64,000 bases of DNA from Microbispora sp. H13382 (GTDB lineage: Bacteria; Actinomycetota; Actinomycetes; Streptosporangiales; Streptosporangiaceae): the NCBI RefSeq assembly GCF_014161445.1, contig NZ_JABBXA010000007.1, positions 124,001 to 188,000 on the forward strand. Direction: 5' to 3'. Positions 52,702 through 61,912 of the stretch are shown in pieces; the first letter of the stretch is position 1, and each line of letters starts with the position of its first letter. The notes under the pieces were generated by a model that worked only from the letters and a program-made list of their open reading frames with translations, was not told the origin of the DNA and made no database searches. The position numbers and the translations under genes are program-made.

Positions 52702-55224
52702 TCAGGCGGTCAGCTCGGCGACCGCGTCGAGCGGGGCGTCACCGGGTTCGAGGACGAACTCCTCGACGTTGCCGGCCGCGCACAGGTCGTCCTGGGCCAG
52801 CCGGACCAGCTCCGCCTGGTCCCCCGACACGGTCAGCCGGGAGACCTCGGCCCGCATCGACAGCCGGGCCTCGGACTTCGCCCGGCGCACACGGCGGAGC
52901 ACCTCCGCCACGGCGTCGAGCACCGCGGTGTCGCCGAGCCCCGCCTCGGGCAGCTCGCCGGCGGACGGCCAGGCGGCGCGGTGCACCGAGCCCTCCCGCC
53001 ACCACGACCAGACCTCCTCGGTCACGAACGGCAGGAACGGCGCGAACAGCCGCAGCAGCACGCCGAGCGCGCGCCGCAGGGCGGCGACGGCCGAGGCGTC
53101 CCCGGCGTACGCGCGGGCCTTGACCAGCTCCAGGTAGTCGTCGCAGAACGACCAGAAGAACCGCTCGGTCCGCTCCAGCGCCCGGGTGTAGTCGTACGCC
53201 TCGAACGCCTCGGTGGCCTCGGCGACGACCGCCCGCAGCGCGGCCAGCATGGACAGGTCGACCGGCTCGGTGACCTCGCCGCCGCCCTCGGACCGGAAGC
53301 CGAGCACGAACTTCGACGCGTTCAGGATCTTGATGGCCAGCCGACGGCCGATCTTGATCTGCCCGGTGTCGAACGCCGTGTCGGTGCCGGGACGCCCGTT
53401 CGCCGCCCAGTAACGGACCGCGTCGGAGCCGTACTCCTCCAGCAGGCCCAGGGGCGTGACGACGTTGCCCTTGGACTTCGACATCTTCTTGCGGTCGGGG
53501 TCGAGGATCCATCCCGAGATCGCCGCGTGCCGCCAGGGCAGCCCACCGTGCTCCAGGTGCGCACGCACGACCGTGGAGAACAGCCAGGTGCGGATGATCT
53601 CGTGGGCCTGCGGCCGCAGGTCCATCGGGAAGACGCGGCGGAACAGGTCGTCGTCGCGCTCCCACCCGGCGGCGATCTGCGGGCTCAGCGAGGAGGTCGC
53701 CCACGTGTCCATGACGTCGGGATCGGCGACGAAGCCGAACGGCTTGCCCCGCTGGTCCTCGGTGTACCCGGGCGGCACGTCGCTGGACGGGTCGACCGGC
53801 AGCGCCGACTCGGGCGGGACGATCGGAGCCTCGTGGATCGGCTCGCCCTCGGCGTCGAGCGGGTACCAGACCGGGATCGGCACGCCGAAGAACCGCTGCC
53901 GGGAGATCAGCCAGTCGCCCGCCAGGCCCTCGACCCAGTTGTCGTACCTGACCCGCATGTGCGGCGGATGCCACTCCAGCTCCCGGCCGCGCTCCAGCAG
54001 CTCCGCGCGCAGCCGCGCGTCCCTGCCGCCGTTACGGATGTACCACTGCCGGGTGGTGACGATCTCGAGCGGCCGGTCTCCCTTCTCGTAGAACTTCACC
54101 GGCCGCTGGATCTTGCGCGGCTCGCCGTCCAGGTGGCCGGACTCGCGCAGCATCTCCACGATCCGCTCGCGCGCGCTGTGCACCGTCTTGCCGGCCAGCT
54201 CGGCGTACGGCTCGGCGGGCACGCCCTGCGGCGGCTCGGGGAGCAGGCGGCCGTCCCAGCCGATCACCGGCCGGGTCGGCAGGTCCAGCTCGCGCCACCA
54301 GGTGACGTCGGTGACGTCGCCGAACGTGCAGATCATCGCGATGCCCGAGCCCTTGTCCGGCTCGGCGAGGTGATGGGCCACGACCGGCACCTCGACCCCG
54401 AAGACCGGGGTGCGGACGGTGGTGCCGAACAACGGCCGGTAGCGCTCGTCGTCGGGGTGGGCGACCAGCGCCACGCAGGCCGGGATCAGCTCGGGGCGGG
54501 TCGTCTCGATCCACACCATGCCCTCGCCGGGCCGCTCGAAGCCGATCCGGTGGAAGGCGCCGGGCCATTCCCGGTCCTCCAGCTCGGCCTGGGCCACGGC
54601 CGTACGGAACGTCACGTCCCACAGGGTCGGGGCCTCGGCGACGTACGCCTCGCCGCGGGCGAGGTTGCGCAGGAACGCGCGCTGGGACGCAGCCCGGGCG
54701 CCCGCGTCGATGGTCGCGTACGTCATCGACCAGTCCACCGACAGGCCGAGACGGCGCCACAGCTCCTCGAACGCCTTCTCGTCCTCGGCGGTCAGCCGCT
54801 CGCACAGCTCGATGAAGTTCCGGCGCGAGATCGGCACCTGCCGCTTGGCGTCCGGCTTCTCCGGCGGCGTGAAGTCCGGGTCGTACGGCATGGAGGGATC
54901 GCAGCGCACGCCGAAGTGGTTCTGCACGCGACGCTCGGTGGGCAGGCCGTTATCGTCCCACCCCATCGGGTAGAAGACCTCGCGCCCCCGCATCCGCTGG
55001 TAGCGGGCGATCGTGTCCGTGTGCGTGTAGGAGAAGACGTGCCCCACATGGAGGGACCCGGACACGGTGGGCGGCGGGGTGTCGATGGAGTAGACCTCGT
55101 CCCTGCCCCGGGACCGGTCGAACCGGTAGGTGCCCTCGGCCTCCCAGCGCCCTACCCATACCGCTTCCAAGCCGTCGAGTGTGGGTTTCTCGGGCATGGC
55201 TGCGGGGAGTCGCTGTTCGGTCAT
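52702..55224 (-). CDS. valS: Valyl-tRNA synthetase
   Basis: An 840-residue class I aminoacyl-tRNA synthetase. HVGH (59-62) is the HIGH motif and KKMSKSKGN carries KMSKS. The editing CP1 domain lies between, with the Thr-rich WIETTRPEL. The sequence around [25 protein letters not shown] and the lack of a long C-terminal coiled coil place it with the archaeal/rickettsial-like type of ValS rather than the E. coli type. ATG 55224 is at the natural start [14 protein letters not shown]. Divergent from the DUF4235 gene. Confidence 0.97.
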   Translation of the reverse strand: MTEQRLPAAMPEKPTLDGLEAVWVGRWEAEGTYRFDRSRGRDEVYSIDTPPPTVSGSLHVGHVFSYTHTDTIARYQRMRGREVFYPMGWDDNGLPTERRVQNHFGVRCDPSMPYDPDFTPPEKPDAKRQVPISRRNFIELCERLTAEDEKAFEELWRRLGLSVDWSMTYATIDAGARAASQRAFLRNLARGEAYVAEAPTLWDVTFRTAVAQAELEDREWPGAFHRIGFERPGEGMVWIETTRPELIPACVALVAHPDDERYRPLFGTTVRTPVFGVEVPVVAHHLAEPDKGSGIAMICTFGDVTDVTWWRELDLPTRPVIGWDGRLLPEPPQGVPAEPYAELAGKTVHSARERIVEMLRESGHLDGEPRKIQRPVKFYEKGDRPLEIVTTRQWYIRNGGRDARLRAELLERGRELEWHPPHMRVRYDNWVEGLAGDWLISRQRFFGVPIPVWYPLDAEGEPIHEAPIVPPESALPVDPSSDVPPGYTEDQRGKPFGFVADPDVMDTWATSSLSPQIAAGWERDDDLFRRVFPMDLRPQAHEIIRTWLFSTVVRAHLEHGGLPWRHAAISGWILDPDRKKMSKSKGNVVTPLGLLEEYGSDAVRYWAANGRPGTDTAFDTGQIKIGRRLAIKILNASKFVLGFRSEGGGEVTEPVDLSMLAALRAVVAEATEAFEAYDYTRALERTERFFWSFCDDYLELVKARAYAGDASAVAALRRALGVLLRLFAPFLPFVTEEVWSWWREGSVHRAAWPSAGELPEAGLGDTAVLDAVAEVLRRVRRAKSEARLSMRAEVSRLTVSGDQAELVRLAQDDLCAAGNVEEFVLEPGDAPLDAVAELTA

Positions 55225-55293
55225 GCCACCACATGGTATGGCGTGGACCGCCACCCCGTGCGGAGACACTAAGGTCGTTATCGAGGAGGAATC

Positions 55294-55611
55294 ATGGCGG
55301 ACATGGCTCGGGAGGCCAAGCGCGAACTCGGCGCGATGGACAAGCCCGACATGCAGTGGCGTATCGTCGGCGGCCTGCTCGGCCTGGCGGTGGGCTTCTG
55401 CTCGCGCAAGGTGCTGTCGTTCGCGTGGGAGAAGGCCACCGGCAAGAAGCCGCCGGCGAGCGCCGACTCCCCCGACATCGGGCTCGGCGAGGCGATCGCG
55501 TACGCCGTGGTGATGGGCCTGGGCATGGAGATCACCAGGATCGTCGTCACCCGGTCGGCGGCGAGGAAGTGGCGCAACTGGAAGGACGCCGCCCGGGACC
55601 TCACTCCGTAG
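55294..55611 (+). CDS. DUF4235 membrane protein
   Basis: A 105-residue protein with a soluble N-terminus and two hydrophobic segments ([46 protein letters not shown]), then a basic tail. This matches DUF4235, a small actinobacterial family of unknown function. The ATG is preceded by GAGGAGG. Its 3' end overlaps the convergent otsA gene by 11 bases. Confidence 0.88.
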   Translation: MADMAREAKRELGAMDKPDMQWRIVGGLLGLAVGFCSRKVLSFAWEKATGKKPPASADSPDIGLGEAIAYAVVMGLGMEITRIVVTRSAARKWRNWKDAARDLTP

Positions 55612-56998
55612 GAGCGGCCCGCTCCCCGGACTCCAGGGCGGTGAGGAAGTCGCTCGCCCACCTGTCCACGTTGTAGGTGGCGACCCTGCGCCTGAGCGAG
55701 CGCATCCGGCGCGCCAGCTCGTGCGGGGTCGCCCGCATCGCCGCCAGCATCGTCCGCTTCATGCCGTCGATGTCGTACGGGTTGACCATGTAGGCCTGGC
55801 GCATCTCGTCGGCCGCGCCGGCGAACTCGCTCAGCACGAGCGCCCCGCGCAGATCGTGGCGGCAGGCGACGTACTCCTTGGCGACGAGGTTCATGCCGTC
55901 GCGCAGCGGCGTGACGACCATGACGTCGGCCGCCAGGTAGAGAGCCGCCAGCTCCTCCTTGTCGTACGACTGGTGCAGGTAGGAGATCGGCATGCGGCCG
56001 AGCACGCCGTGCTCGCCGTTGATGCGGCCCACTCTCAGCTCGATGTCGTTGCGCAGCCGGATGTACTCGGCGACGCGCTCCCGCGTGGGCGTCGCGACCT
56101 GGACGAAGACCGCCTCGTCCGGCTTGATCACGCCGTCGTCGAGCAGCTCGCCGAACGCCTTGAGCCGCTGGCCGATCCCCTTGGTGTAGTCGAGCCGGTC
56201 GACGCCGAGCAGCACGTGCTCCGGATCGCCCAGCTCGGCGCGGATCTCCCTGGCCCGCTGCTGGACGCGCGGCTCGCGGACGAGCTGGTCGAGCTCGCCG
56301 TAGTCGACCGAGATCGGGAACGACTCCGCGCGGACGGTCCGGTCTTCGAGCTGGATCTCGTTGCGGAGGTACTGCACCCCGAGCAGGCGGCGGCACAGGC
56401 GCAGGAAGTTGGCCGCGCCGCCCGGCCGCTGGAAGCCCACGAGATCGGCCCCGAGCAGGCCTTCGAGGATCTCGTTGCGCCACGGCAGCTGGTAGAACAG
56501 CTCACCCGGCGGGAACGGGATGTGCAGGAAGAACCCGATCTTCAGATCGGGCCGCAGCTTTCGCAGCATCGCGGGCACGAGCTGGAGCTGGTAGTCCTGC
56601 ACCCACACGACCGCGCCGGGCGCGGCGGCGTCCGCGGCCGCGCGGGCGAACCGGTCGTTGACCGCTCGGTAGGCGTCCCAGAGCACGCGCGAGTAGACGG
56701 GCGTCGCGACCACGTCGTGGTAGAGCGGCCACAGGGTGGCGTTGGAGAAGCCCTCGTAGTACAGCTCGACCTCGAGCTGGGACATCGGGATGGGGATGAG
56801 ATGCATGCCGTCGTGGTCGAAGGGCTTCAGCTCCTCTCCGGCCGCTCCGGTCCAGCCGAGCCAGGCCCCGTCACGGCGTTGCATGACGGGCGCGATGGCG
56901 GTGACAAGCCCTCCCGGGCTGCGCCGCCACTCGTTCTCGCCCACGCGATCGACCGGTAGCCGGTTCGCGACGATCAGAAATGAGCTGGTGCCACGCAT
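55601..56998 (-). CDS. otsA: Alpha,alpha-trehalose-phosphate synthase
   Basis: A 465-residue GT20 glycosyltransferase that makes trehalose-6-phosphate from UDP-glucose and glucose-6-phosphate. It shows the N-terminal loop [17 protein letters not shown], the acceptor motif [30 protein letters not shown], and the donor-binding [19 protein letters not shown] and [15 protein letters not shown]. It provides osmoprotectant and spore-reserve trehalose; the phosphatase otsB is not in the window. A DasR-like site lies 132 bases upstream. Confidence 0.96.
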   Translation of the reverse strand: MRGTSSFLIVANRLPVDRVGENEWRRSPGGLVTAIAPVMQRRDGAWLGWTGAAGEELKPFDHDGMHLIPIPMSQLEVELYYEGFSNATLWPLYHDVVATPVYSRVLWDAYRAVNDRFARAAADAAAPGAVVWVQDYQLQLVPAMLRKLRPDLKIGFFLHIPFPPGELFYQLPWRNEILEGLLGADLVGFQRPGGAANFLRLCRRLLGVQYLRNEIQLEDRTVRAESFPISVDYGELDQLVREPRVQQRAREIRAELGDPEHVLLGVDRLDYTKGIGQRLKAFGELLDDGVIKPDEAVFVQVATPTRERVAEYIRLRNDIELRVGRINGEHGVLGRMPISYLHQSYDKEELAALYLAADVMVVTPLRDGMNLVAKEYVACRHDLRGALVLSEFAGAADEMRQAYMVNPYDIDGMKRTMLAAMRATPHELARRMRSLRRRVATYNVDRWASDFLTALESGERAAPTE

Positions 56999-57129
56999 GC
57001 ATCTCCTCCAGGTGGTCGCCTGTGACCACCATACGGAAAGTCACCAGTGACCCCCATACCCGTAAGAACGTGCACAATTCCCACCGGTTGTTGTGAGAAT
57101 GATCTCACGCAGCTCATACGGGGTCGGCA

Positions 57130-57145
57130 AGTGGTTTAGACCACT
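57130..57145. promoter_or_regulatory. DasR-like dre site upstream of otsA
   Basis: AGTGGTTTAGACCACT is a near-perfect 16-base dyad that fits the GntR/DasR consensus as I recall it (A-C/G-TGG-T-C/T-TAGACCA-C/G-T). It lies 132 bases upstream of the otsA start and 111 bases beyond the stop of the next gene, so otsA is the natural target. Confidence 0.7.
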
Positions 57146-57256
57146 GGGTGACACTTCCCTACCTGAAAGATCAGGACGGTCCGAGAGGGCCGATAGGGAC
57201 GGCACCTGGGCCGATGCCCGTTCTCCCCGGGGGACGGAACCGGATCGGCAGGGGGA

Positions 57257-58066
57257 TCAGCCGGATGCGGAGGGTCCGCCTGGAGACGGGGGCGTCAGCT
57301 CGGAGATAGGGGTGGCGGCATGGGGCAGAGCGCGCTGGCGGCGCAGGTCCGCGCGCACGGCGGCGGCGAGCTTCTTGGTGGCGGCCCGGTTCAGCGCGCC
57401 GCCGGCCACGGCGCCGGTGAGGAAGGGGCCGAGTGTGGTGAGGTGCCGACCGAGCGTGCGCATCAGGCGGTTGCGCAGCGCGGTCTTGGCGGCGGTCCCG
57501 AGCGCGATCGTGGCCGAGCCGGGGGCGAGGGGGTTGACGCCCCGCTGCTTCGACCAGGCGAGCGCGAACGCGGCCGCCCTCTGGGTGCCGTTGCCGGGGA
57601 CCCGCACGTCGTACACCTCGTGTAGTTCGGCGAGGAGCTTCACCTCGATGGCCGCGACGACCAGCGTCTCGGCCACGATCTGGGCGGGTGCGGACAGCAG
57701 GAGCGGCGGAGCGGCGAACTCGGCCGCGGCGAGCGCCCCGCCGACCGCGCCGACCGCCGTCGTCGCCTTGGCGGCGGTGCGGACGAGGTCGTCGGCGAGC
57801 TGCTCGCCGGTGAGCCCGTAGTGGTGTTCCCGCAGGGTCTCAAGGTCCCTGACCGGTAACCGCGGAGCGATGTTCATGAATACGTCGGCAAGCCATCGGC
57901 CACGGCCGACTCCCCGTTGGCGCGCCTTCCCCGCGGACCGTGCCAGGGCCCCGCTGAGGCGGCCGAGCAGCCGGCGCCGCTCGGCCCCGTCCGTCTCCTC
58001 AGAGGCGACGAGCTTGCCGACCAGGTCGGCGACCTCGTTGTTTGAATCATCCGCTGCTGAAGTCAC
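57257..58066 (-). CDS. Conserved actinobacterial membrane-associated protein
   Basis: A 269-residue protein that I recognise only as a conserved actinomycete hypothetical. It is mostly helical, with Ala/Gly-rich hydrophobic stretches (TAVGAVGGALAAAEFAAPPLLLSAPAQIVAETLVVAAIEVKLLAEL; LTTLGPFLTGAVAGGALNRAAT) that could insert in the membrane, and a basic C-terminus. GTG 58066 follows GGGAGGG four bases upstream. It lies 19 bases from the DUF4193 gene and may share its transcript. No catalytic motif. Confidence 0.65.
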   Translation of the reverse strand: MTSAADDSNNEVADLVGKLVASEETDGAERRRLLGRLSGALARSAGKARQRGVGRGRWLADVFMNIAPRLPVRDLETLREHHYGLTGEQLADDLVRTAAKATTAVGAVGGALAAAEFAAPPLLLSAPAQIVAETLVVAAIEVKLLAELHEVYDVRVPGNGTQRAAAFALAWSKQRGVNPLAPGSATIALGTAAKTALRNRLMRTLGRHLTTLGPFLTGAVAGGALNRAATKKLAAAVRADLRRQRALPHAATPISELTPPSPGGPSASG

Positions 58067-58085
58067 GGACCCTCCCAAGGGTCTC

Positions 58086-58385
58086 CTAGGCGGCGCACTC
58101 GCGGCAGACCTGCTGGCCGTTCTTCTCCGAGGCCAGCTGGCTGCGGTGGTGCACCAGGAAGCACCGCGAACAGGTGAATTCGTCGGCCTGCCGAGGAATC
58201 ACCCGCAGCGAGAGCTCCTCGTTCGACAGATCCGCCCCCGGCAGCTCCAACGACTCGGCCAGATCGGTCTCGTCGATGTCGATGCTGCCCGACGACTTGT
58301 CGCTCCTACGCGCCTGGAGTTCCTGAAGGCTGTCCTCGTTGAGGTCGTCGTCGGTCTTACGCGGGCTGTCGTAGTCGGTAGCCAT
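58086..58385 (-). CDS. DUF4193 zinc-ribbon protein
   Basis: A 99-residue acidic protein ending in a four-cysteine zinc ribbon (CSRCFLVHHRSQLASEK...QVCRECA). The N-terminal half is very acidic (DYDSPRKTDDDLNEDSLQEL). This is the DUF4193 family, highly conserved in actinobacteria (Rv2699c-like), which normally sits near dut; here it is about 7 kb away. Function is unknown; a transcription or RNA polymerase-associated role is speculative. Confidence 0.93.
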   Translation of the reverse strand: MATDYDSPRKTDDDLNEDSLQELQARRSDKSSGSIDIDETDLAESLELPGADLSNEELSLRVIPRQADEFTCSRCFLVHHRSQLASEKNGQQVCRECAA

Positions 58386-58643
58386 CTGCTACTCCATCCC
58401 CCTCATCTATCTGCCTGCGCCTGTGTCGCGCGTGGATAACGCTCGGAAGGCCGGTGTTGTGCCCGCGGGGGCCGGTAAATTGTGCAATCGGTACCCGCTT
58501 GAACGAACACTGAACCTTCCGACACGCGAGGGGCGTCCCGCCGGAGGCTGCGGTTAGCCAAATATGGCGAAAACCACAGTATCGGCGGTATCCCTACCGC
58601 GTTCGACGGCACATCCAACCACATGTACGGCGCGCTCGCTCCA

Positions 58644-60128
58644 TCAGCGCGCCGACTGCGGCGTCCCCGGAGATCCCCCGGTTCCGGAGAGTCGTACCGT
58701 CACCACGAGACCGCCCCCGTCTCGGGGAACGGCGGCGACCGTACCGCCGTGCGCACGGACGATCGCGCGCACGATGGACAGGCCGAGACCCGCGCCCTTG
58801 GCGGACTGGACCCGGTCGGCATTCAGGCGCCGGAACGGCTCGAACAGGCTCTCCACCTCGTACGCGGGAACGTGCGGTCCCGTGTTCGCGACCTGAACAA
58901 CCGCACCCCCGTCGACAATTCCCGTCCGGACCCATACTTTTCCGGACTCGCCAAGATTGTGCTTGATGCCGTTCTCAACCAGGTTGGAGACGCAGCGTTC
59001 TATGAGAACGGGGTCGCCGGTCGTGGCCGCCGGGTGGAGGTCGTGCTCGACCGTGACGCCCTCTTCCCCGGCGAAGGGGGCCAGTTGCTCCACCGCCGTC
59101 CTGGCGACCTCCTGGACGTCCACGGGCTTGCGCACCGACAGCTCGCGCTCGCTGCGGGCGAGCAGGAGCAGGCCCTCGATGAGCCGCTCGTTGCGGGCCG
59201 TGGTGCCCAGGAGCGTACGCCCGAGCACCTTCAGATCGTCGGAGGCCTCGGGGTCGGACAGGGCCACCTCCAGCACCGTCCGGTTGATCGCCAGCGGCGT
59301 GCGCAGTTCGTGCGAGGCGTTGTCCACGAACCGCCGCTGCGCGTCGAAGGCGGTGTTGAGCCTGGTGAGCATGGCGTCGAAGGTGTCGGCCAGCTCCTTC
59401 AGCTCGTCGTCGGGGCCCTGGAGGTCGATGCGCTCGTGGGCGAGCGAGGTCTCCGACAGCTTCCGCGCGGTCGCCGTCATCTTCATTACCGGCCGCAGGG
59501 CCCGGTCGGCCACTACGTAGCCGAGCATCAGGGCGAAGATCCCCACGCCCAGCAGCGCCAGCAGCGCCCGCTTCAGCAGTTCGCTGCGCGCCGCCGCGGT
59601 CACCGCCGCCTGCGACTGGGCGAACTGCCTGTTGACCTGGTCGACCCACTCCTGCGGCACGATCCCGCTCGGGATGTAGATCTTCGGCACGTTCTGCCAG
59701 CCGACGTCGATCGCCTGGCCGACCAGCACGTACATGACCATCACCAGCAGCGCGCCGGCGACGAAGACCAGCGCGGCGTACGTAAGGGTCAGGCGCCACC
59801 GGATGCTGACGCGGTTCTGCAGCGACCTGATCTCGTCGAGCAGGTTGCCCCGCTGCACCGGGTGGGCGACCAGCGGCGGCGGCCCGTCCCAGGCGGGCGG
59901 GCCGCTGGGCGGCGGCACCTGGCTGCGGTAGGGGCCGGTGCCCATCGGGTTCGACATCCTGCGGGTCGGACCCGCCGCCTGCGCTCCGGCCGGAGCCGGC
60001 GAGCCCGGCGCGGTCGCGGAGCCCGGCGCGGTCGCGGAGCCCGGCGCGGTCGCGGCGGAGCCCGCTTCGCCGGGCGGCGGAAGGATCTGCGGCGTCCCCC
60101 TGTCGGAGGCGTCACGCGGTTCGGTCAC
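58644..60128 (-). CDS. Sensor histidine kinase
   Basis: A 494-residue two-component kinase. A 120-residue disordered N-terminus contains ATAPGS repeats, then come one membrane helix (LTYAALVFVAGALLVMVMYVLVG), an extracytoplasmic sensor segment of about 65 residues, a second helix, a HAMP domain, the H-box NASHELRTPLAINRT with His273, the N-box NLVENGIKHN, and G-boxes GLGLSIVRAIVRAHGG. It phosphorylates the response regulator encoded just upstream (49 bases apart). The signal is unknown. Confidence 0.93.
   Translation of the reverse strand: MTEPRDASDRGTPQILPPPGEAGSAATAPGSATAPGSATAPGSPAPAGAQAAGPTRRMSNPMGTGPYRSQVPPPSGPPAWDGPPPLVAHPVQRGNLLDEIRSLQNRVSIRWRLTLTYAALVFVAGALLVMVMYVLVGQAIDVGWQNVPKIYIPSGIVPQEWVDQVNRQFAQSQAAVTAAARSELLKRALLALLGVGIFALMLGYVVADRALRPVMKMTATARKLSETSLAHERIDLQGPDDELKELADTFDAMLTRLNTAFDAQRRFVDNASHELRTPLAINRTVLEVALSDPEASDDLKVLGRTLLGTTARNERLIEGLLLLARSERELSVRKPVDVQEVARTAVEQLAPFAGEEGVTVEHDLHPAATTGDPVLIERCVSNLVENGIKHNLGESGKVWVRTGIVDGGAVVQVANTGPHVPAYEVESLFEPFRRLNADRVQSAKGAGLGLSIVRAIVRAHGGTVAAVPRDGGGLVVTVRLSGTGGSPGTPQSAR
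60001..60054 (-). repeat. Three 18-bp tandem repeats in the kinase gene
   Basis: The unit GAGCCCGGCGCGGTCGCG is repeated exactly at 60001, 60019 and 60037, encoding ATAPGS repeats in the cytoplasmic N-terminus. Perfect identity suggests recent slippage expansion. Confidence 0.9.
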
Positions 60129-60177
60129 AGGACCCCCTCCCCCGGGGAACTCGCGGAGACGGCGGCGGCGCGGGTCG

Positions 60178-60831
60178 TCACAGCCGGTACCCGACGCCCG
60201 GCACGGTCTCGATCACCGGCGGATCGCCCAGCTTCTTGCGCAGCGTCATCATGGTCACCCTGACCACGTTGGTGAACGGGTCGATGTTCTCGTCCCACGC
60301 CTTGTCGAGCAGGTCCTCCTGGCTGACGACGGCGCCCTCGGCCCGCATCAGCTCCTCCAGCACCGCGAACTCCTTCTTGGTGAGGTGGATCTCCGCGCCG
60401 TCCCTCGTCACCTGACGCCTGCCGGGGTCGAGCCGGATGCCCGCGCGTTCGAGAACGGGCGGCAGCGGCGGCGCGGACCTGCGGCCGAGCGCGCGCACCC
60501 GGGCCACGAGCTCCATGAACACGAAGGGCTTGGCCAGGTAGTCGTCGGCGCCGATCTCCAGCCCCTCGACCTTGTCGTCCACGTCACCCGCGGCCGTCAG
60601 CATGATGATCCGCGAGGCCGACCGCTGGGCGACCAGGCGGCGGGCCACCTCGTCACCGTGCACCTTGGGCAGGTCGCGGTCGAGCACGATCACGTCGTAG
60701 TCGATGTAGCCGGTCTTCTCCAGAGCGGCGGCGCCGTCGTAGGCGACGTCGACAGCCATCGCCTCCCGGCGGAGGCCGGTGGCGATCGCGTCCGCGAGCA
60801 CCCGCTCGTCCTCCACCACAAGCACGCGCAT
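60178..60831 (-). CDS. OmpR-family response regulator
   Basis: A 217-residue regulator. The receiver domain has MRVLVVEDE, phospho-acceptor Asp51 in VIVLDRDLP, and the Lys in DDYLAKPF. The C-terminal winged-helix (ILLDPGRRQVTRDGAEIHLTKKEFAVLEELMRAEGAVVSQEDLLDKAWDENIDP in pattern) binds DNA. ATG 60831 is preferred over the adjacent TTG, since AGGAGG lies five bases before it. Promoter-distal partner is the histidine kinase. An upstream palindrome (60905-60923) may be its own site. Confidence 0.95.
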   Translation of the reverse strand: MRVLVVEDERVLADAIATGLRREAMAVDVAYDGAAALEKTGYIDYDVIVLDRDLPKVHGDEVARRLVAQRSASRIIMLTAAGDVDDKVEGLEIGADDYLAKPFVFMELVARVRALGRRSAPPLPPVLERAGIRLDPGRRQVTRDGAEIHLTKKEFAVLEELMRAEGAVVSQEDLLDKAWDENIDPFTNVVRVTMMTLRKKLGDPPVIETVPGVGYRL

Positions 60832-60904
60832 CAAGTCCTCCTAGCTGGTACGACGTCCTAATTGTGGTCACATTCGACGTAAGCCGCCGGTAAGCGGTTC
60901 CAGC

Positions 60905-60923
60905 GCTCTACGTGACGTAGAGC
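60905..60923. promoter_or_regulatory. GCTCTACG-TGA-CGTAGAGC palindrome
   Basis: Perfect 8-bp arms, 74 bases upstream of the response regulator start. A candidate operator, possibly autoregulatory; OmpR-type proteins usually prefer direct repeats, so another regulator is also possible. Confidence 0.5.
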
Positions 60924-61072
60924 ACAGAAATTCACAGGTTTGCGGTCGGTCCGGACATGGGTAAGGCCCGTGACACCCTCCATTGTCGTGTGCCGGGGAA
61001 GGGCGTGCCTCACCGCAGGAGCCGCGCCGGAGCCCCCAGTGACACGTTTCGCCCCCTGAGAAAGAAGGTGAG

Positions 61073-61237
61073 ATGGGCGAGTTCACGACCACGATCGAAA
61101 CCAGGCTCGACCAGGCCTACAAGGGTCTTGAAGAGGCCACCACGAGCGGGGACGACTTCCTCGCCGACACCCTCACCGCCGAGATCGAGGACCTGCACCG
61201 CCTCGCCGAGGATCACGGCATTTCCATCCCGCGCTGA
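61073..61237 (+). CDS. Small acidic helical protein
   Basis: A 54-residue protein (MGEFTTTIETRLDQAYKGLE ... LAEDHGISIPR) with a strong ribosome binding site (GAAGGTGAG). It is predicted to be two amphipathic helices joined by a TTSGDD turn, cytosolic. The codon pattern is typical of real genes, and an excellent terminator follows 18 bases later. I do not recognise it; it could be a conserved actinomycete micro-protein. Confidence 0.65.
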   Translation: MGEFTTTIETRLDQAYKGLEEATTSGDDFLADTLTAEIEDLHRLAEDHGISIPR

Positions 61238-61254
61238 CCGCTACGAACACTGAC

Positions 61255-61284
61255 GAGGGGGCCCGCCGATCGGCGGGCCCCCTC
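61255..61284 (+). terminator. 14-bp perfect hairpin
   Basis: GAGGGGGCCCGCCG-AT-CGGCGGGCCCCCTC, fully self-complementary over 30 bases, directly after the 54-residue gene. Confidence 0.88.
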
Positions 61285-61393
61285 GACTGTGTGCCCGGGC
61301 GAACTCCGGGCGTCCGCGCCGGGCGGACGCACGCGCGTCGTGCCCGGCGCTCTCTGCGCGCGTTGTGCCCGGCGGACTCCGCGCGAAATCACC

Positions 61394-61426
61394 GCGAACC
61401 CTGGGCGAACCCTGCGCGAACCCCGC
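61394..61426. repeat. Three 11-bp tandem repeats
   Basis: GCGAACCCTGG, GCGAACCCTGC and GCGAACCCCGC stand in a row. They lie in a 303-base gap (61238-61540) that otherwise holds only the terminator and no gene. A function is not evident. Confidence 0.7.
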
Positions 61427-61540
61427 ATGTACTCGGCGGGAGTTCACAGCGGCTCCTGGTCAGGCGCGCGGCGGCCGCCGGCTCGGCGCCCCGGGCCATA
61501 GTCGCGCAGAGCGTGGCACCGCCGGTGTCACGCGAAGTCG

Positions 61541-61717
61541 TCACGCGAAGTCGTCACGGTCCACGTCGGCCTCGGACATGGCCTCTTTGAGCTTGGCGGC
61601 CATCTCGGTGTCCTGTGGGCCGCGTCGCGAGTCGCCCCGCTGTGCGGGCGCGGCCTGCCGCGACAGGGCCGGGTCGTTCTGATCGGTCTTGGGGGCGTTC
61701 TCTTCGGGAACGGTCAT
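61541..61717 (-). CDS. Small acidic hydrophilic protein
   Basis: A 58-residue protein (MTVPEENAPKTDQNDPALSR ... LKEAMSEADVDRDDFA), highly charged, without hydrophobic segments, probably intrinsically disordered. ATG 61717 has a very strong GGAAGGAG ribosome binding site five bases upstream. A 14-base element (TGACGACTTCGCG) is duplicated across the stop codon. Function is unknown; it may be a small stress or regulatory protein. Confidence 0.55.
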   Translation of the reverse strand: MTVPEENAPKTDQNDPALSRQAAPAQRGDSRRGPQDTEMAAKLKEAMSEADVDRDDFA

Positions 61718-61912
61718 GTTCTGCTCCTTCCGCCGTCGTCCTGCGCCGCGTACCCGCGAGGCGGCCGGGCATGCCGCCGGGACCTGGGCAATCGACCGAC
61801 GAGCACAGAGCATCGCGGTTGATGAGCACCGAGCAACGCGACGATGAGCGACCGCGGCGCCGGCCGGATCGACCGGCCGGCGCCGCGCGGACGTTGTCGA
61901 AGCCGGGGGCCT

